A stretch of 64,000 nt of DNA from positions 124,001 to 188,000 of the forward strand of contig NZ_BARE01000011.1 in NCBI RefSeq assembly GCF_000367345.1, given 5' to 3'. The position numbers and the translations under genes were made by a program. This document shows, piece by piece, positions 61,488 to 64,000 of the stretch (its first letter is position 1; each line of letters starts with the position of its first letter). The stretch comes from Sphingobium xenophagum NBRC 107872 (GTDB lineage: Bacteria > Pseudomonadota > Alphaproteobacteria > Sphingomonadales > Sphingomonadaceae). The notes below the pieces were generated by a model. That model made no database searches, had not been told where the DNA came from, and saw nothing but the letters and a program-made list of their open reading frames with translations.

Positions 61488-63512
61488 ATGACACAGACGA
61501 ACCCCCTGCTCGATTCCGGCCTGCACCCGCGTTTTGGCGACATTCGGCCCGACCATATCCTGCCCGCCGTCGAAACGGCGATTACCGATCATCGCGCGGC
61601 GATGCGGCGCTGTGCCAGCGCGCAAGGCTATGACGCGATCTTTCTGGCGAAGGATCGCGCCGATGCCGCCCTGTCGCGGGTATGGCAGACCGTGTCCCAT
61701 CTGGTCGGGGTCGCGAACACGCCCGAACTGCGCGCGGCGCATGGCGACGCGCAGCCGATGATCGACAGCTATTTTGCCGAAGTCGGGCAGGATCGCGCGC
61801 TCTATGACGCGCTGGCCGCCATCCCGCGCGACGGGCTGGACGAAGCGCAGGCGCGCGCGCTGGCGCTGACATTGCAAGGGTTTGAGCTGTCTGGCGTGGG
61901 CCTGGACGGCGCAGAGCGGGAGGCCTTTGCCGCCAACAGCGTGGCGCAGGGCCGATTGGCGACCGAATTTGCCAATGCGGTCATGGACGCGACCGAAGCC
62001 TGGACGCTGCACATCACCGACCCCGCCCGACTGGCAGGCGTGCCGGAAAGCGACCGCAACGCCATGGCCCGTACGGCGGAGGCGAAGGGCCTGGACGGCT
62101 GGCTGATCGATCTTCACGCGCCGTCGGTGCGCGCGATTACCGGCTTTGCCGACGATCGCGATCTACGGCACACCGTTTATGAAGCCTATGGCACCCGCGC
62201 CTCCGATCAGGGGCCTCATGCCGGGCAGTTCGACAATAGCGACCGGATTACACAGTTGCTGGCGTTGCGGCAGGCGGCGGCAGGGCTGTTGGGCTATGCC
62301 GACCCTGTCGCCTTGTCGCTTTCCACCAAAATGGCGCGCGATGGTGAAGAAGTCGATGCATTTCTGGTCGATCTTGCCCGACGCGCCCGCCCCCATGCGG
62401 AGCGGGAGCTGACCGAACTGGCGAAATTCGCGCAGGCGCAGCTGGGTATCGACCAGTTGGAGCCTTGGGATATCGCCTATGCGACCGAGCGAATGCGGCG
62501 CGCGGTCCATGCCCTGGACGAGGCGGAAATTCGCGCACATCTGCCGCTCGCGCGTATATTGGACGGCCTTTTTGCGCTGGTCACCGAACTGTACGGGGTG
62601 GACATCCGATCGGCCGACGGCGCGCCGGTCTGGCATGATGATGTGCGCTATTTCACCGTGCATGATGCCGATGGCGTACCGATAGCCGCGCTCTATTGCG
62701 ATCTGTTCGCTCGCGCTGGCAAGCGTGGCGGAGCGTGGATGGACGTGTGTCGCCCACGCCTGCGCGAAGCCGAGACGGTGCACATTCCCATCGCCTATCT
62801 GGTGTGCAATTTCGCCAGCGGCAGCGCGGATCGCCCGGCGCATCTGACCCATCAGGAAATGGTGACCCTGTTCCACGAAATGGGCCATTGCCTCCATCAT
62901 CTGCTGACGCAGGTGGATATGCCATCGGTCGGTGGCATATCCGGCGTCGAATGGGACGCGGTGGAACTGCCGAGCCAGTTCATGGAGAATTTCGCCTGGG
63001 AACCCGCAATGTTGCGGCGCGTGTCCGCGCATGAGGAAAACGGCCGTCCACTGGACGAAGCCATGATCGCAAGGATGCTGGCGGCGCGGCGTTTCATGGG
63101 CGCGGTGGCGCTGCTGCGGCAGGTCGAATTTGCCCTGTTCGATCTGCGCCTGCACCAGTCGGCGGCGCAAGAGAATGGCCCGACAGTGCAAGAGATTGTC
63201 GCTGCCGTGCGCCAGGATGTGGCAGTGATCCACCCTCCGGCATGGCATCGCTTCTCGCACAGTTTCAGCCATATTTTTGCAGGCGGTTATGCCGCTGGCT
63301 ATTACAGCTATTTGTGGGCCGAACGCCTGTCGGCCGACGCCTTTGAAGCCTTTGCCGAAGATAAGGCGGATCGCGCCGCACTGGGCGGCCTGTTTCGCGA
63401 CCATGTTCTGGCGCGCGGCGGATCGCGCCCGGCAATCGACAATTTCGTCGCCTTCCGCGGACGTCAACCCGATTCCGCCGCCCTGCTGCGCGCGCTGGGA
63501 CTGGCGGCGTAA
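61488..63512 (+). CDS. M3-family zinc metallopeptidase (oligopeptidase A-like)
   Basis: A 674-residue thimet-type oligopeptidase. The zinc motif HEMGH is at residues 463-467 (TLFHEMGHCLHHLL), and the third ligand Glu follows in the GVEWDAVELPSQFMENFAWE stretch, which is highly typical. The N-terminal helical half (residues 1-230) and the C-terminal YYSYLWAERLSADAFEAF also match PrlC/Dcp-like enzymes. It lacks a signal peptide, so it is cytoplasmic and degrades short peptides, including cleaved signal peptides. It stands alone, convergent with the HU gene. Confidence 0.94.
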   Translation: MTQTNPLLDSGLHPRFGDIRPDHILPAVETAITDHRAAMRRCASAQGYDAIFLAKDRADAALSRVWQTVSHLVGVANTPELRAAHGDAQPMIDSYFAEVGQDRALYDALAAIPRDGLDEAQARALALTLQGFELSGVGLDGAEREAFAANSVAQGRLATEFANAVMDATEAWTLHITDPARLAGVPESDRNAMARTAEAKGLDGWLIDLHAPSVRAITGFADDRDLRHTVYEAYGTRASDQGPHAGQFDNSDRITQLLALRQAAAGLLGYADPVALSLSTKMARDGEEVDAFLVDLARRARPHAERELTELAKFAQAQLGIDQLEPWDIAYATERMRRAVHALDEAEIRAHLPLARILDGLFALVTELYGVDIRSADGAPVWHDDVRYFTVHDADGVPIAALYCDLFARAGKRGGAWMDVCRPRLREAETVHIPIAYLVCNFASGSADRPAHLTHQEMVTLFHEMGHCLHHLLTQVDMPSVGGISGVEWDAVELPSQFMENFAWEPAMLRRVSAHEENGRPLDEAMIARMLAARRFMGAVALLRQVEFALFDLRLHQSAAQENGPTVQEIVAAVRQDVAVIHPPAWHRFSHSFSHIFAGGYAAGYYSYLWAERLSADAFEAFAEDKADRAALGGLFRDHVLARGGSRPAIDNFVAFRGRQPDSAALLRALGLAA

Positions 63513-63542
63513 GGCCGTGTATCTTCCACAAAAGTAATGCAT

Positions 63543-63574
63543 AACCGGCGTCGTTCGTTAGAGCGACGCCGGTT
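63543..63574. terminator. Hairpin terminator between the oligopeptidase and HU genes
   Basis: AACCGGCGTCG (63543-63553) and CGACGCCGGTT (63564-63574) pair perfectly over 11 bases with a 10-base loop. It lies 8 bases after the leftward HU gene and 31 bases after the rightward peptidase gene. A short T-rich stretch (ACTTTTGTGG) follows on the minus side, so it may end the HU transcript, and it could serve both genes. Confidence 0.6.
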
Positions 63575-63581
63575 CGGCCAA

Positions 63582-63857
63582 TCAGCCGTTGAGCTTGTCC
63601 TTGACCGCCTTGGCCGGGGTAAAGCCGAGCTTCTTCGACGCAGCGATCTGAATGGTCGCACCGGTCGAGGGGTTGCGGCCTTCGCGCGCCGGCGAATCCT
63701 TCACCTTGAACTTGCCGAAGCCATTGAGCGACACTTCTTCACCCTTGGCAGCGGCATCGGCGATGGCGGCAAAAACACCGTCGACAATCTTGCGAGCATC
63801 CGCCTTGGTGATGCCGTTCGCCGCGGCAATGCCGTCGGCCAGATCGCTATTGTTCAT
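63582..63857 (-). CDS. HU-family nucleoid DNA-binding protein
   Basis: A 91-residue histone-like protein of standard length. The N-terminal helices (NNSDLADGIAAANGITKADA) are followed by EEVSLNGFGKFKVKDSPARE and the beta-arm GRNPSTGATIQIAASKKLGF, with the Arg-Asn-Pro tip that intercalates into DNA. It binds double-stranded DNA without strict sequence and bends it. It is transcribed leftward with its promoter in 63858-64000, a stretch with no other feature I can support. Whether it is the HU-alpha or -beta type is not decided by sequence. Confidence 0.95.
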   Translation of the reverse strand: MNNSDLADGIAAANGITKADARKIVDGVFAAIADAAAKGEEVSLNGFGKFKVKDSPAREGRNPSTGATIQIAASKKLGFTPAKAVKDKLNG

Positions 63858-64000
63858 AAAATGCCTTCCGTATGGGAGTTATTGCCATGCCCGCATAACC
63901 AAGGCTGAGGCGCTGGTCCATATGCCACGTTGCGCAAACTTGGGCTTTGCGGGCAGTTTTGGCCGATTTTCATGCCGTTGCGCCCCTTTACGCAGGTTTC

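Overview
The window looks like chromosomal DNA of a sphingomonad (Sphingobium, Novosphingobium or a relative). It is GC-rich and carries four complete TonB-dependent receptors or porin-linked uptake systems, Spinster-type MFS carriers, LigD/LigL-like SDRs, several glutathione S-transferases and many enzymes known from lignin-aromatic catabolism. The genus is inferred from gene content only; there is no rRNA, tRNA, CRISPR array or insertion sequence in the window.

Layout. 0-2.4 kb: truncated amine dehydrogenase heavy chain, a TetR regulator and a secreted ThuA-domain protein with its own LacI-type operator. 2.4-10.5 kb: a complete tripartite RND efflux pump (adaptor, pump, outer membrane factor) divergent from an OmpR-type two-component system. 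10.5-12 kb: a small cytochrome c and an orphan protein behind a perfect inverted repeat. 12-21.4 kb: a catabolic module with an SDR, two MFS carriers, a SnoaL-like protein, an aldehyde dehydrogenase, a LigW-type 5-carboxyvanillate decarboxylase, a lignostilbene dioxygenase and a MarR regulator; three promoters share one 17-bp palindrome. 21.6-31.9 kb: TonB receptor, two overlapping GST genes, acyl-CoA ligase, quinohemoprotein alcohol dehydrogenase, amidohydrolase and OprO/P porin. 31.9-37.7 kb: a second LigL-like SDR with a beta-keto acid cleavage enzyme, an MmyB-type regulator, a CDP-alcohol phosphatidyltransferase and a GH13 glucosidase. 37.7-44.5 kb: a beta-oxidation operon divergent from its TetR regulator.

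44.5-48.9 kb: aroyl-CoA thioesterase, GST, then ligF, ligG and an aldehyde dehydrogenase. 48.9-58.2 kb: alcohol dehydrogenase, TonB receptor, AraC regulator, DoxX protein, aldehyde dehydrogenase, AAHS-family aromatic acid carrier and a frameshifted OprB porin. 58.4-61.3 kb: TPP riboswitch, TonB receptor and tenA (thiamin salvage). 61.5-63.9 kb: M3 oligopeptidase and HU.

How the genes may work together. Most of 12-49 kb can be read as an island for lignin dimers. LigL-like SDRs would oxidise the C-alpha alcohol of beta-aryl ethers, the GSTs (LigF, LigG and the overlapping GST pair) would cleave the ether and remove glutathione, and the beta-keto acid cleavage enzyme plus thioesterase could turn vanilloylacetate into vanillate. 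In parallel the SnoaL-like protein, lignostilbene dioxygenase, aldehyde dehydrogenase and LigW could take a phenylcoumaran-derived stilbene to vanillate. Single enzyme identities (LigW, lignostilbene dioxygenase, LigF, LigG, TenA) are well supported by conserved residues; the joined pathways are inference.
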